This document shows positions 16,796 through 25,102 of a stretch of 64,000 nt of DNA, piece after piece. Both the position numbers and the translations under genes were made by a program. The first letter of the stretch is position 1. The number at the start of each line of letters is the position of its first letter. The notes under the pieces were generated by a model. The model did no database searches and had not been told where the DNA came from. It saw nothing but the letters and a program-made list of their open reading frames with translations. Source of the stretch: Halosegnis marinus (GTDB lineage: Archaea; Halobacteriota; Halobacteria; Halobacteriales; Haloarculaceae); the NCBI RefSeq assembly GCF_029338355.1, contig NZ_CP119802.1, positions 806,001 through 870,000 of the forward strand. The letters run 5' to 3'.

Positions 16796-18766
16796 ATGGG
16801 ACAGACGCTCACGGAGCAGATCCTCGAAGACCACCTCGTCGAGGGCGAACTCGAGACGGGGGAGGAGATCGGGATCGACATCGACCAGGTCCTCACGCAG
16901 GACACCACCGGGACGTTCGTCTGGCTGCAGTTCGAGGCGCTGGGGCTGGACGAGGTCCAGACCGAGGTCGCGGCCCAGTACTGTGACCACCAGACCTACC
17001 AGTTCGACTTCAAGAACACGGACGACCACCGCTTCCTCCGCTCGGCGGCCGGCACGTTCGGCGCGCACTTCTCGCGCCCGGGCAACGGTATCTGCCACAA
17101 CGTCCACAAGGAGAACTTCGCCGCGCCCGGCAAGACGATGCTCGGCTCGGACTCCCACACGCCGACGCCCGGCGGCCTCGGCGAACTCGCCATCGGCTCG
17201 GGCGGCCTCGACGTCGCCGTCGCGATGGGGGGCGGCCCGTACTACATCGAGATGCCGGAGGTCGTGAACGTCCGGCTGGAGGGCGAGCTCCCCGAGTGGT
17301 CCTCCGCGAAGGACGTCATCCTGGAGATGCTCCGGCGGCTCTCCGTGAAGGGCGGCGTCGGCAAGATATTCGAGTACACCGGCCCCGGCGTGGAGACGCT
17401 CTCCGTGCCCGAGCGGACCACCATCACGAACATGGGGACGGAGCTCGGCGCGACCACGTCCATCTTCCCGACGGACGAGCGCACGCGCGAGTACCTCGCC
17501 AAGCAGGACCGCGAGGACGAGTACGTCGAGATCGGCCCCGACGAGGACGCCGAGTACGACGACGAGATCGTCGTCGACCTCTCCGACATCGAGCCGCTCG
17601 TCGCGAAGCCGTCGATGCCGGACAACGTCGTCCCGGTCCGCGAGGTCGCGGGCGAGGACGTCGAGCAGGTCATCGTCGGCTCCTGTACGAACGGGGGCTA
17701 CGAGGACATCCTCCCGGCCGCGAAGATGCTGGAGGGCCGCGAGATCGACATGAAGACGGAGATGATCGTCGCGCCCGGCTCCAAGCAGGCCTCCGAGATC
17801 CTCGCCCGCGAGGGCTGGACCGCGGAGATGATGGCGGCCGGCGTGAACTTCTCCGAGGCGACGTGTGGCGCGTGTATCGGTATCGGCCACGTCCCCGCCT
17901 CCGACTCGGTCTCCGTGCGTACCTTCAACCGTAACTTCGAGGGTCGCTCCGGCATCGAGGACGACGCCGTCTTCCTCTCCTCGCCGGAGGTCGCCGCCGC
18001 GGCGGCCATCAAGGGCGAGCTCGTCGACCCCCGCGACCTCGCGGAGGAGCTCGGCGACATGGAGGCGCCCGGCATGGAGCTGCCCGAGAAGTACAACGGC
18101 TCCAAGACCGACCTCATCGCGCCCGACGAGGCCGTCGACGACGACCTCATCAAGGGCCCCAACATCGGCGACGTGCCGCTGAAGGACCCCCTCGACGCGC
18201 ACCTCGCGGGGCCGGCGCTGCTGAAGATGGACGACAACATCACGACCGACCACATCATCCCGGCGACGCAGGACATCCTGATGTACCGGTCGAACATCCC
18301 GAAGCTCTCCGAGTTCACGCTGTCGCGCGTCGACGACACGTTCGCACAGCGCGCGCTGGAGAGCGACGGCGGCTTCCTCGTCGCCGGCGAGAACTACGGT
18401 CAGGGGAGCTCGCGCGAGCACGCGGCCCTGTGTCCGATGTACCTCGGCATCGAGGGCGTCCTCGCACAGAGCTTCGCCCGCATCCACAAGGCGAACCTGT
18501 TCAACTTCGGGCTCATCCCGCTCACCATCGACGCGGACGACTACGCGAAGATCGAGCAGGGCGACGACATCGAGATCGTCGACGACGTCGCCGAGGCCGT
18601 CGAGTCCGGCCAGGAGGAGTTCACGGTCCGCGTGGACGACGGCTGGGAGCTCACGGCCACCCTCGACGCCTCCGAGCGCGAGCGCCGCATCCTCGCGGCC
18701 GGCGGCAAGCTGCCGCTGACGCGCGCGCAGTACGACGAGGGCGGCGCCGCGCCGGCCGACGACTGA
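16796..18766 (+). CDS. acn: Aconitate hydratase
   Basis: The protein is 656 residues. HTPTPGGLGELAIGSGGLDVA near residue 120 and the Fe-S cluster cysteines in GSCTNGGYEDI and SEATCGACIGIGH are diagnostic. A swivel-type C-terminal domain carries ITTDHIIPAT and GENYGQGSSREHAAL. The enzyme interconverts citrate and isocitrate through a [4Fe-4S] cluster in the TCA cycle. It is shorter than the approximately 890-residue bacterial AcnA and belongs to the shorter form used by haloarchaea. ATG at 16796 is set by the TATA box and the conserved MGQTLTEQILEDHLVEGEL start. Codon usage is heavily biased to C-ending codons, in keeping with high expression. Confidence 0.96.
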   Translation: MGQTLTEQILEDHLVEGELETGEEIGIDIDQVLTQDTTGTFVWLQFEALGLDEVQTEVAAQYCDHQTYQFDFKNTDDHRFLRSAAGTFGAHFSRPGNGICHNVHKENFAAPGKTMLGSDSHTPTPGGLGELAIGSGGLDVAVAMGGGPYYIEMPEVVNVRLEGELPEWSSAKDVILEMLRRLSVKGGVGKIFEYTGPGVETLSVPERTTITNMGTELGATTSIFPTDERTREYLAKQDREDEYVEIGPDEDAEYDDEIVVDLSDIEPLVAKPSMPDNVVPVREVAGEDVEQVIVGSCTNGGYEDILPAAKMLEGREIDMKTEMIVAPGSKQASEILAREGWTAEMMAAGVNFSEATCGACIGIGHVPASDSVSVRTFNRNFEGRSGIEDDAVFLSSPEVAAAAAIKGELVDPRDLAEELGDMEAPGMELPEKYNGSKTDLIAPDEAVDDDLIKGPNIGDVPLKDPLDAHLAGPALLKMDDNITTDHIIPATQDILMYRSNIPKLSEFTLSRVDDTFAQRALESDGGFLVAGENYGQGSSREHAALCPMYLGIEGVLAQSFARIHKANLFNFGLIPLTIDADDYAKIEQGDDIEIVDDVAEAVESGQEEFTVRVDDGWELTATLDASERERRILAAGGKLPLTRAQYDEGGAAPADD

Positions 18767-18790
18767 CCGGGAGACGCGAGCGACGACGCG

Positions 18791-18812
18791 ACCGACCCTT
18801 TCTCTTTCTTTC
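18791..18812 (+). terminator. Pyrimidine-tract terminator after aconitase
   Basis: About 25 bases past the stop codon there is a T-rich pyrimidine run (ccctttctctttctttcc). Archaeal RNA polymerase stops on T-rich non-template tracts without needing a hairpin, so this is the likely end of the aconitase transcript. Confidence 0.6.
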
Positions 18813-18902
18813 CGCGCCGGGAGCGGCCGCTGTATGGACGGAGCGGTGAACACGAACCGACGGTGCGGCCGGAGCCGCCGCTACGGGGGTAAAGCAGAGA
18901 GT

Positions 18903-18973
18903 GTCCCGTACACGCCGCGTCGGGGGAAACCCGGCGTGCCGGGACGGGGTGGGGATGCACCCAAACGGGTGCA
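18903..18973. other. Two adjacent hairpins between aconitase and rimI, possible structured RNA
   Basis: Hairpin one spans 18903-18945: gtcccg pairs with cgggac and, after a small bulge, cacgcc pairs with ggcgtg around a 16-base loop. Hairpin two spans 18956-18973: tgcaccc and gggtgca form a perfect 7-bp stem around aaac. They lie in a 288-bp gene-free spacer, downstream of the aconitase terminator tract and upstream of the rimI TATA-like element, so they belong to neither mRNA if those calls are right. A small RNA is possible. No known RNA family is recognised. Confidence 0.35.
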
Positions 18974-19026
18974 CTCCGTGGCTACGACGGTACCGCATAA
19001 GAAACAGGGGGGTGTGGCCGGCATCC

Positions 19027-19033
19027 ATTTACC
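19027..19033 (+). promoter_or_regulatory. TATA-like promoter of rimI
   Basis: ATTTACC is centred about 25 bases before the GTG at 19055, which supports both the GTG start and a leaderless transcript. Confidence 0.5.
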
Positions 19034-19054
19034 GGCGCGCGGCGAACTCCGGGC

Positions 19055-19525
19055 GTGACGACGACCACCCCCGACGGGGACGACGTGGTGACCCGGCGGG
19101 CGACCCGGGCCGACCTGCTCGCCGTCTTCCGCATCGAGAAGCGGTCGTTCCCCCAGCCGTGGCCCTACGCCGCGCTGGAGGGCTTCCTCGGGGAGCCGGG
19201 CTTCCTCGTCGCGGAGACGCCGGAGGGCATCGCGGGCTACGTCGTCGCCGACACCGTCCCGAACGGCGGGCGGGCGCTCGGCCACGTGAAGGACATCGCG
19301 GTCCACCCGGACCGGCGCGGCGAGGGCATCGGCCGGCGGCTGTTGGGCGAGGCGCTCTCGGCGATGCGCGACCGCCGCGCGAGCCGCGTCAAGCTCGAAG
19401 TGCGGGAGTCGAACGAGCCGGCCATCGCGCTGTACCGGGAGTTCGGCTTCGAGGTCCGGCGGACGCTCCCGCGCTACTACGACGACGGCGAGGACGCGTA
19501 CGTGATGACCCGGCGGCTACAGTAG
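19055..19525 (+). CDS. rimI: Ribosomal protein S18-alanine N-acetyltransferase family GNAT
   Basis: The protein is 156 residues. It is a GNAT acetyltransferase: IEKRSFPQPWPYAAL is the RimI-type N-terminal segment, VKDIAVHPDRRGEGIGRRLL is the acetyl-CoA-binding motif A, and VRESNEPAIALYREFGFEVRRTLPRYY is the conserved C-terminal part. Archaeal members acetylate protein N-termini (Ard1/RimI-like). The start is GTG at 19055, set by the upstream TATA-like element. Its 3' end overlaps the convergent Nudix gene by nine bases. Confidence 0.9.
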   Translation: MTTTTPDGDDVVTRRATRADLLAVFRIEKRSFPQPWPYAALEGFLGEPGFLVAETPEGIAGYVVADTVPNGGRALGHVKDIAVHPDRRGEGIGRRLLGEALSAMRDRRASRVKLEVRESNEPAIALYREFGFEVRRTLPRYYDDGEDAYVMTRRLQ

Positions 19526-20059
19526 CCCGTCCGCCTTCGCCAGCAGGATTCCCTCGATAGTGGCGTCGTTCGCGGGGGCGGCGCGGGCGCGTTCGAGCGC
19601 CTCCTCGACGGGGACGCTCGTCACGTCGATGAACTCGTTGCCGTCGAGCTTGCGCTCCGTCGGCTCCAGCCCCTCCGCGAAGACGATGCCGCGCTTGTGG
19701 CGGAGCACGCCCGTCGAACACCAGAACTCCTCTATCAGCGAGACGCCGGCGGGGTCGAGGCCGGCCTCCTCGCGGAGCTCGCGCGCCCCGGCGGTCGTGT
19801 ACGACTCGCCGTCCTCGACGATGCCGGCGACGAGTTCGAGACAGTGCTCGCGGATGGCGGGCCGGTACTGCTCGACCGTCACGAGCTCGTCGCCCGCGAC
19901 GGCGACGACGACGACGGCGGCGGGCAGGTCGGCCCAGTAGTAGTTCTTCTCGGTGCCGTCGGGCTGGCGGACGCGGTCGTAGCCGCCGGTGTACCAGCCG
20001 GTCTCGTACTCGGCGCGCGACTCCACCACGGGCCAGTCGTGGTCGGCGTAGTCGGTCAT
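19517..20059 (-). CDS. Nudix hydrolase, ADP-ribose-pyrophosphatase-like
   Basis: The protein is 180 residues. The Nudix box is complete: GIVEDGE, seven residues, then RELREEAGL. Upstream LAAAVVVVAVAGDELVTVEQYRPAI (core DELVTVEQYRPAI) and downstream STGVLRHKRGIVFAEGLEP follow the ADP-ribose or sugar-nucleotide pyrophosphatase subgroup. It would hydrolyse a nucleoside diphosphate linked to another moiety with Mg2+. It is the last gene of a minus-strand set: the next gene upstream (20056-20460) overlaps it by four bases, so translation is probably coupled. Confidence 0.87.
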   Translation of the reverse strand: MTDYADHDWPVVESRAEYETGWYTGGYDRVRQPDGTEKNYYWADLPAAVVVVAVAGDELVTVEQYRPAIREHCLELVAGIVEDGESYTTAGARELREEAGLDPAGVSLIEEFWCSTGVLRHKRGIVFAEGLEPTERKLDGNEFIDVTSVPVEEALERARAAPANDATIEGILLAKADGLL

Positions 20060-20460
20060 TCCTCGACCTCGACCACGGCCACCCGGTACGTGGTGTTTTC
20101 GAGGCGGACGTACGTCCCGGAGTCGGTCACGGCGTCGGGATACTGCTCGGCGTAGGCGGCCGTCTCGTCGAACGGCGAGTGGGTGAACGCCCCCTTGAAC
20201 CCGAACGGCCCGCGGTAGTACGCGTCCGAGCGGCCGGCCCCGTCGCCGGTCGCGTCCACGGCCCCGAACGTGTACGGGTAGCGCCGCTCGGAGAGTTCGC
20301 TCCCGTTGACCGGCGTGACGCCGTCCGGCGCCTCGGCGACGGTCGCCTCCATGTAGAAGGGGTCGCCCGACTGGAGCAGCGAGGGGACGGCCCCGAGCGC
20401 GAGCAGGAGGCCGAGGACGACGAGCAGGCCGACGACGAGGTTCCGCGTTATCGGGCGCAT
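20056..20460 (-). CDS. Membrane-anchored extracytoplasmic protein of unknown function
   Basis: The protein is 134 residues. An N-terminal hydrophobic segment (LVVGLLVVLGLLLALGAVPSLL, residues about 8-29) is an uncleaved anchor or signal. The rest is a small beta-rich domain with GPFGFKGAFTHSPFDE and a C-terminal strand pair (YVRLENTTYRVAVVEVEE). I do not recognise the family. The start ATG shares one base with the stop of the upstream gene and its own stop overlaps the Nudix start, so three genes are packed without spacers. Confidence 0.7.
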   Translation of the reverse strand: MRPITRNLVVGLLVVLGLLLALGAVPSLLQSGDPFYMEATVAEAPDGVTPVNGSELSERRYPYTFGAVDATGDGAGRSDAYYRGPFGFKGAFTHSPFDETAAYAEQYPDAVTDSGTYVRLENTTYRVAVVEVEE

Positions 20461-20876
20461 CAGAGCAGGTCCATGTAGGCCTTCCCGAACGCCTGCCGGC
20501 GGAGCGTCCCGACCGCCGCCTCCTCCTCCTCGTGGAACGTCGCCGCGACGAGCAGGTCCGCGGCGGGGGCGGCGTGCCACGCCACCCGCTCCACCTCGTC
20601 GCTTCCCTCCACCGCGCGGTCGAGGTCGGGGTGCTCCTCGGCGAACGCCTCGAACTCCGCGCGCGACCCGACGCGCACCTCCAGCAGCGAGGCGAACAGC
20701 GCGTCCAGCGCCGTCTCGACCACGTCGGCCGTGACGCGCTCGCCGTACTCCGCGCGGTCGAACGACATCGCCTTCGCCGTCTCGCGCACGACCGTCCGGG
20801 CCGCGGGCGCGAGGTCGTCGTACGCCGCCCGCGCCTCGTCGGCGGTCGCCGGCGCGAGCAGTCCCTCGGCGTGCAT
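20460..20876 (-). CDS. Conserved haloarchaeal protein, DUF5809-like
   Basis: The protein is 138 residues, soluble, acidic and mostly helical. It begins MHAEGLLAPATADEARAAYD and ends in AVGTLRRQAFGKAYMDLL. From memory the pattern resembles the haloarchaeal family DUF5809; this was not searched. It sits immediately downstream of the zinc-finger gene at 20913-21380, with a 36-base gap, and overlaps the next gene by one base. The set 21380 to 19517 therefore looks like one four-gene operon. Function is unknown. Confidence 0.7.
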   Translation of the reverse strand: MHAEGLLAPATADEARAAYDDLAPAARTVVRETAKAMSFDRAEYGERVTADVVETALDALFASLLEVRVGSRAEFEAFAEEHPDLDRAVEGSDEVERVAWHAAPAADLLVAATFHEEEEAAVGTLRRQAFGKAYMDLL

Positions 20877-20912
20877 ACCTCCCGTAGCGGCGGCCGACAG
20901 GTAGGCGTGTCG

Positions 20913-21380
20913 TTACGCCCCGTCCGTCTCCGCGTCCTCGTCCTCGTCCTCCTCGGCCAGCATCTCGCGGGTCAGTTCGCGCGCCTCCGCGAGCACTTCC
21001 TCCGTCTCGGGGTCGCGCGGTACCTCGGCGCGCTCGTGGGGGACGCCCCCCTCGTGCCCGTGGTCGTGGCCGGATAGGTGGTCGTGGCCCTCGTGGCCCT
21101 CGCCCTCGAACAGTTTCCCCGAGCGCTCGTCGTCGCCCCCGTGTTCGCTGTCCATGCGTCCCGTGGTGTCCTCGAACACCTGCGGGTACTCCCGCTCGTC
21201 GGCGGCGGCGGCGACCCGCTCGGCGAGTTCGCGCTCGCCCTCGTCGGCCCATCCGGGCGCGTGCTCGTCCAGCCACGCCTCGTGGTCGGCGTTCCCGAGG
21301 ATGGCCGTGAAGGCGAGGTGGTTCGCGAGGTGACGGGCGTCGGACTGCGGGTCGTCGCAGACGGGACACGCGTAGCCCAT
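20913..21380 (-). CDS. Zinc-finger protein with His-rich tract, DUF5810-like
   Basis: The protein is 155 residues. The N-terminus has a C2H2-type site: C5, C8, H17 and H21 within CPVCDDPQ and ARHLANHL. A helical segment (HEAWLDEHAPGWADEGERELAERV) follows. Residues about 92-112 are strongly His-rich (EGHEGHDHLSGHDHGHEGG), and the C-terminus is acidic. The finger could bind nucleic acid or protein; the His tract could hold Zn, Ni or Cu. It resembles the haloarchaeal DUF5810 family from memory only. ATG at 21380 is chosen because the Cys motif begins four residues later. It is the first gene of a tight four-gene minus-strand set. Confidence 0.75.
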   Translation of the reverse strand: MGYACPVCDDPQSDARHLANHLAFTAILGNADHEAWLDEHAPGWADEGERELAERVAAAADEREYPQVFEDTTGRMDSEHGGDDERSGKLFEGEGHEGHDHLSGHDHGHEGGVPHERAEVPRDPETEEVLAEARELTREMLAEEDEDEDAETDGA

Positions 21381-21484
21381 GATGTCGGTGCTGGGGCGCC
21401 TGTGGCCTAAAGTGACGCGGGCGAGCGCGGCCGACCGCCGGCGCGGCCGCTCCGGGCTCGAAAACGGGGAAAAGGGCCGCGTGC

Positions 21485-22237
21485 TTACGCCTGGGTGGCG
21501 TTGTACGTCACCTGCACCTGCACCTGCACGGAGACGGGACCGGACTCGACGCTCGTGCGCGCGCCCCCGGCGTCGGCCGTCTCGTAGGCGACCGGGCCGC
21601 CGTAGTAGCCCTGCGAGGTGGCGACGCTGTGGACGCCGCCGAGGGTCAGGTCGCCGGCGTCGGCGAGCGTCTCGGCCTGCGCGCGGGCGTTCGTCATCGC
21701 GTCGTTCAGCGCCTCGTTGCGGAGTTCGCGGGCGCGCTCGTCCGAGAGCGTGAACCGCACGTTCTCGACGCGGGTCGCCCCGCCGTCGACGGCGGCGTCG
21801 ATGACCGTCCCGACGGTGTCGATGTCGTCGAGCGTCACCTGGAAGCCGTGGTACGCGCGGTAGCCCGGCGCGTCGGGGTTCTCGCGCGCCTGGTAGTTCT
21901 CCGAGAGGTCGTAGTTCGTCGTGCGGACCTGCGCGTCCTCGACGCCGGCGTCGCGGAGCGCGTCGCGCATCCCGGAGACGTTCTCGGCCAGCCGCTCGCG
22001 CGCCTCGTCCGCGGTGTCGCCGGTCGCCACCACGGCGATGCGGACGACGGCGCGGTCGGGCGCGGCCTCGGCGCTGCCGCTCGCGCCCACGGAGACGGTG
22101 GAACCGTCGCCCGCCGCCGCGGTCGGAGTCTGTACGGAGTTCGTGCCGCCGAGCGCGGCCGCGGCGCCGACCCCCGCGAGGAGGACGGCGAGCGCGACGG
22201 CGACGACGGCGATGGTTCGTTCTCGCACGGAGGTCAT
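21485..22237 (-). CDS. SIMPL (DUF541) domain protein, exported
   Basis: The protein is 250 residues. An N-terminal hydrophobic signal or anchor (TIAVVAVALAVLLAGVGAAAA) precedes a SIMPL domain: VSVGASGSAEAAPDRAVVRIAV, the long helix DTADEARERLAENVSGMRDAL, TTNYDLSENY, YHGFQVTLDDIDTVGTVID and LRNEALNDAMTNARAQAETLA. The family is found in cell-envelope proteins linked to oxidative-stress defence in some bacteria; the mechanism is unclear. The C-terminus ends VQVQVQVTYNATQA without an anchor. Confidence 0.88.
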   Translation of the reverse strand: MTSVRERTIAVVAVALAVLLAGVGAAAALGGTNSVQTPTAAAGDGSTVSVGASGSAEAAPDRAVVRIAVVATGDTADEARERLAENVSGMRDALRDAGVEDAQVRTTNYDLSENYQARENPDAPGYRAYHGFQVTLDDIDTVGTVIDAAVDGGATRVENVRFTLSDERARELRNEALNDAMTNARAQAETLADAGDLTLGGVHSVATSQGYYGGPVAYETADAGGARTSVESGPVSVQVQVQVTYNATQA

Positions 22238-22288
22238 GACGACGGACGAGGGGATAACCGCGCCGGAGGCTCAAACGCCCCTTTGAGG

Positions 22289-23593
22289 CTATGCCGTCCG
22301 GTAGGGGACGAAGCGAACCTGCACCTCGACATCGGGACCCGCGACGGCCGTGACGCGCTCGCGGATGGCGTCGGTGACGCCCGCGGTGTCGGCGTCGGGC
22401 GGTACCCCGACGGTGACCGTCACCGACGAGGCGTCGTGCAGGAGGAAGACGGGGTCACGCGGCTCGAAGGCGACGGTCGTCTCGAAGGCGGCCATCTCGG
22501 GGTACGCGCCGTCCGCGGCGAACAGCGCCTCCACCTCGCCCTCGACGTTCGACTCCACGTCGGCCGTGGCGAGCGTGTCGTAGGTGACGCCGCCGAGGAA
22601 CGTCGAGAGCAGGGCGACGGCGACGACGAGGACCGCGACCCGGCGGACGGTGGCGGTGCGGGCCTCGTCCTCGCGGAAGAACCGCGCGGGGCGGTAGCCG
22701 TAGTACCACAGCACCGACAGCGCCGCGAGGTTGATGGAGAGCCCGTTCACCACGGCGAGAACGCCCGACGAGACGGCCATCGAGACGCTCCCGTAGGCGA
22801 TGCCGATGCCGACCGTCGCGGCGGGCGGGACGAGCGCGACGGCGATCATCACGCCGACGAGCGCCGAGGAGACGCCCGTCGTGAGCGAGACGGCCCCCGC
22901 CACCCCCGAGCCGAGCGCCACCACGAGCGAGAGGAAGTCGGGGTTGAGCCGCTCGCGCACCTGCCCGAGCGAACCGGGGTCGAGCGACGCGGGCACGAAG
23001 TTGAGCGCGTTCACCGCGAACGCGAAGACGGCCGCCGCGACGACGGCGATGCTCATCCCCAGCACCTGCATCCGCACGCCGCGGACGAACAGTTCGTCCT
23101 CGTCCACGACGCTCCCGACCGCGGCGGTCATCGCCGGGCCGATGAGCGGCGCGATGACCATCGAACCGACGACGGTGGCCGGCGAGTCGAGGAGCAGGCC
23201 CGCGGTGGCGATGACGGCGCTCACGACGGTCATGACGACGTACGTCGGGAGCGACGGGGCGAGGTCCTCCGCGCGGGCCTGTAGCTCCTCGCGGGCGATG
23301 CGGTCGTCGTTCTCGTCGTTCTCCTCGTACTCCTCTTTCAACTGCTCGAACTTCCGGGAGACGACCGTCTCCGCGTCGATGATAACCGTGTACGCCCGGT
23401 CGTCGATACCCGCCTCGCGGAGCCGTTCGAGCACCGGTTCGACGGCCGCGGTCGGGAGCGGGAAGTAGACGACGCCGACGTACTCGCGGCCGCTCGTCTC
23501 GTCGGTGAGGACGTAGTCGATGCCCTCCTCGTCGAGCGTCCCGAGGACGGTGTCGCGCTTCCCGGCGGGGACGGTCACCTGAACGAGTCGCAC
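22289..23593 (-). CDS. TIGR00341/DUF389-family integral membrane protein
   Basis: The protein is 434 residues. The N-terminal cytoplasmic domain of about 85 residues (MRLVQVTVPAGKRDTVLGTL, EGIDYVLTDETSG) resembles ACT or PII-like small-molecule domains. Then come about six to seven membrane helices with the conserved VVGSMVIAPLIGPAMTAAVG and ALVGVMIAVALVPPAATVGIG, which mark DUF389. A C-terminal soluble domain of about 90 residues ends in VEVQVRFVPYRTA. Transport is suspected for the family but not proven. The GTG at 23591-23593 gives the family-typical MRLVQVTVP start; the frame is open a few codons further upstream. Confidence 0.88.
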   Translation of the reverse strand: MRLVQVTVPAGKRDTVLGTLDEEGIDYVLTDETSGREYVGVVYFPLPTAAVEPVLERLREAGIDDRAYTVIIDAETVVSRKFEQLKEEYEENDENDDRIAREELQARAEDLAPSLPTYVVMTVVSAVIATAGLLLDSPATVVGSMVIAPLIGPAMTAAVGSVVDEDELFVRGVRMQVLGMSIAVVAAAVFAFAVNALNFVPASLDPGSLGQVRERLNPDFLSLVVALGSGVAGAVSLTTGVSSALVGVMIAVALVPPAATVGIGIAYGSVSMAVSSGVLAVVNGLSINLAALSVLWYYGYRPARFFREDEARTATVRRVAVLVVAVALLSTFLGGVTYDTLATADVESNVEGEVEALFAADGAYPEMAAFETTVAFEPRDPVFLLHDASSVTVTVGVPPDADTAGVTDAIRERVTAVAGPDVEVQVRFVPYRTA

Positions 23594-23637
23594 GACCCAT
23601 CCACACACCGCGGCCACAAAAGTGGACGCGAAAGCGG

Positions 23638-24366
23638 TCAGTCGCCCGCCCCGGGGTGGAGTCGGTCGAGCACGGGTATCTCGGCCCGTTTCTCGCGCGC
23701 GAGCGCGTCCCAGTCGATGCCCGACGGTTTGCCGGCCGCCCCCGTCTCGACCAGCCGTTCGGGCGTGGCGACGAGGTCAAGCGGCACGTCGTGGGGGTCC
23801 GGCGTCACGCGGTCGTCCGCGACGACCTGCATCGGGTGGATCGTCGTCGCGACGGTCGTGTCGTCGGTCGCGCGGTCGAACTCCCGCAGGAGCGCGAACT
23901 CCAGGTCCGCGTACCCCTCCCCCTTCCCGACCCGCGCGCCCGAGGGCGTGACCGCCACGCTCCCGGAGAGTATCAGGTCGATAGCGGGCATCTCGTCGGG
24001 GTGTATCGGGACGCCGTGTTCCCCGCTCCCGCGGACGGTCGTCGCGTCGTCGATATCGACACCCTCCACCGCGAGGCGGTCGGGGTCGAGTTCGAGGAAC
24101 GGCTGTTCGTCGCGCAGGCGCGGCACGGCCATGTAGAGGGTCTTGCCCGCCCGGAGCGCGCGCCGGCGTGCCGGCAACTGCGGGCCGTCGGGGTTCGCCT
24201 TTATCGACCCGGCGCGCTCCCACTCCGGGCGCGCCGCGAGTCGCTCGGCCGCCTCCCGCGCCCCGGCGAAGTTCGGGATGCGCCCGTGCGGCGGGAACGG
24301 GAACCGCGCCTCCCCGGAGCGTTCGAGCGCGTCCCACACCCGCTCGCGGAGCGCCTGTTTGTCCAT
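23638..24366 (-). CDS. 5-formyltetrahydrofolate cyclo-ligase family protein
   Basis: The protein is 242 residues. It opens [33 protein letters not shown] (family-typical pattern), has [10 protein letters not shown] in the middle, then [29 protein letters not shown], which carries the GxRxGxGxGYxD signature for ATP and folate binding. The enzyme would convert 5-formyl-THF to methenyl-THF; haloarchaea do use folates. The long MTHFSD-like form fits better than the short bacterial one, so the substrate is less certain. The ATG at 24366 begins the conserved region. It is divergent from engB with a 59-bp spacer. Confidence 0.85.
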   Translation of the reverse strand: MDKQALRERVWDALERSGEARFPFPPHGRIPNFAGAREAAERLAARPEWERAGSIKANPDGPQLPARRRALRAGKTLYMAVPRLRDEQPFLELDPDRLAVEGVDIDDATTVRGSGEHGVPIHPDEMPAIDLILSGSVAVTPSGARVGKGEGYADLEFALLREFDRATDDTTVATTIHPMQVVADDRVTPDPHDVPLDLVATPERLVETGAAGKPSGIDWDALAREKRAEIPVLDRLHPGAGD

Positions 24367-24396
24367 GCGACGCCTGCGAGCGAGCGTCCCAAGAGC

Positions 24397-24403
24397 GTTA
24401 TCC
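24397..24403 (+). promoter_or_regulatory. TATA-like promoter of engB
   Basis: GTTATCC is centred about 26 bases before the ATG at 24426, a good leaderless spacing. Confidence 0.5.
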
Positions 24404-24425
24404 GTCTCGACGGGAAACGAAGGGT

Positions 24426-25046
24426 ATGTTCGACACCCGCCCGGACCGCGACAGCGAGGTCGTCCTGCTCGGGCGCTCAAACGTCGGGAAATCGACGCTG
24501 ATGCGCGAGATAACGGGCCATCGGTTCGACACCGGCGGCAAGCCCGGCGTCACCCGGAAGCCGAACCACTACGACTGGGCGCCGGAGGACTTCGTCATCA
24601 CGGACCTCCCCGGCTTCGGCTTCATGTCGGGCGTCCCCGACGAGGTACAGGAGCGAATCAAGACCGACATCGTCCGCTACCTGGAGGAGCACGCCGACTC
24701 GATTCTCGCCGGCGTCATCGTCCTCGACGGGAAGGCCGCCGTGGATATCATCGACCGCCACTCCGGCCCCGACGAGATACCCCACGCCGTCGAGATGTAC
24801 GGCTTCCTGCGCGAACTCGGGATTCCCGTCGTCCTCGCGGTGAACAAGATGGACAAGGTGGACGACCGCGACGACCGACTGAACGACATCTGCGACCGCT
24901 TCGGCCTGCTCCCGCCGTGGAAACAGTGGGAGGGCGAGTCCGTCGCCCCCATCGTCGCGAAGAAGGGGAACATCGGCGCGCTGAACGAGGCGGTTCGGTT
25001 CCACCTCCACGAGGCGAAGCGCGACGACCTGTTCAAGTTCTTCTGA
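24426..25046 (+). CDS. engB: EngB/YihA-type ribosome-biogenesis GTPase
   Basis: The protein is 206 residues. The G motifs are in order: G1 [10 protein letters not shown]3 [12 protein letters not shown]4 NKMDKVD and G5-like [11 protein letters not shown]. The switch-I region reads [15 protein letters not shown]. EngB GTPases assist large-subunit assembly in bacteria, and archaeal members form a clear subfamily of unproven role. ATG at 24426 is set by the G1 motif and the upstream TATA-like element. The gene ends nine bases before a bidirectional T/A-flanked hairpin. Confidence 0.9.
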   Translation: MFDTRPDRDSEVVLLGRSNVGKSTLMREITGHRFDTGGKPGVTRKPNHYDWAPEDFVITDLPGFGFMSGVPDEVQERIKTDIVRYLEEHADSILAGVIVLDGKAAVDIIDRHSGPDEIPHAVEMYGFLRELGIPVVLAVNKMDKVDDRDDRLNDICDRFGLLPPWKQWEGESVAPIVAKKGNIGALNEAVRFHLHEAKRDDLFKFF

Positions 25047-25052
25047 CGCACC

Positions 25053-25088
25053 TTTTTGCACGACGGGCCTGCGGCCCGTCGGCAAAAA
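25053..25088. terminator. Long bidirectional hairpin terminator after engB
   Basis: A 16-bp stem with one bulged base. tttttgc (25053-25059) pairs with gcaaaaa (25082-25088) and cgacgggcc (25061-25069) pairs with ggcccgtcg (25073-25081) around a tgc loop. Either strand presents a T5 run, so it can end engB on the plus strand and also block read-through from the other side. A second copy of the flank (tgcaccaaaaag, 25091-25102) mirrors cacctttttgca (25050-25061). Confidence 0.65.
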
Positions 25089-25102
25089 TCTGCACCAAAA
25101 AG

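Noticed and set aside
18834-19058. Possible 74-residue plus-strand gene before rimI
   Set aside because: Basic, low-complexity and it covers two strong hairpins; no promoter or ribosome-binding site fits. A structured RNA is the better idea.
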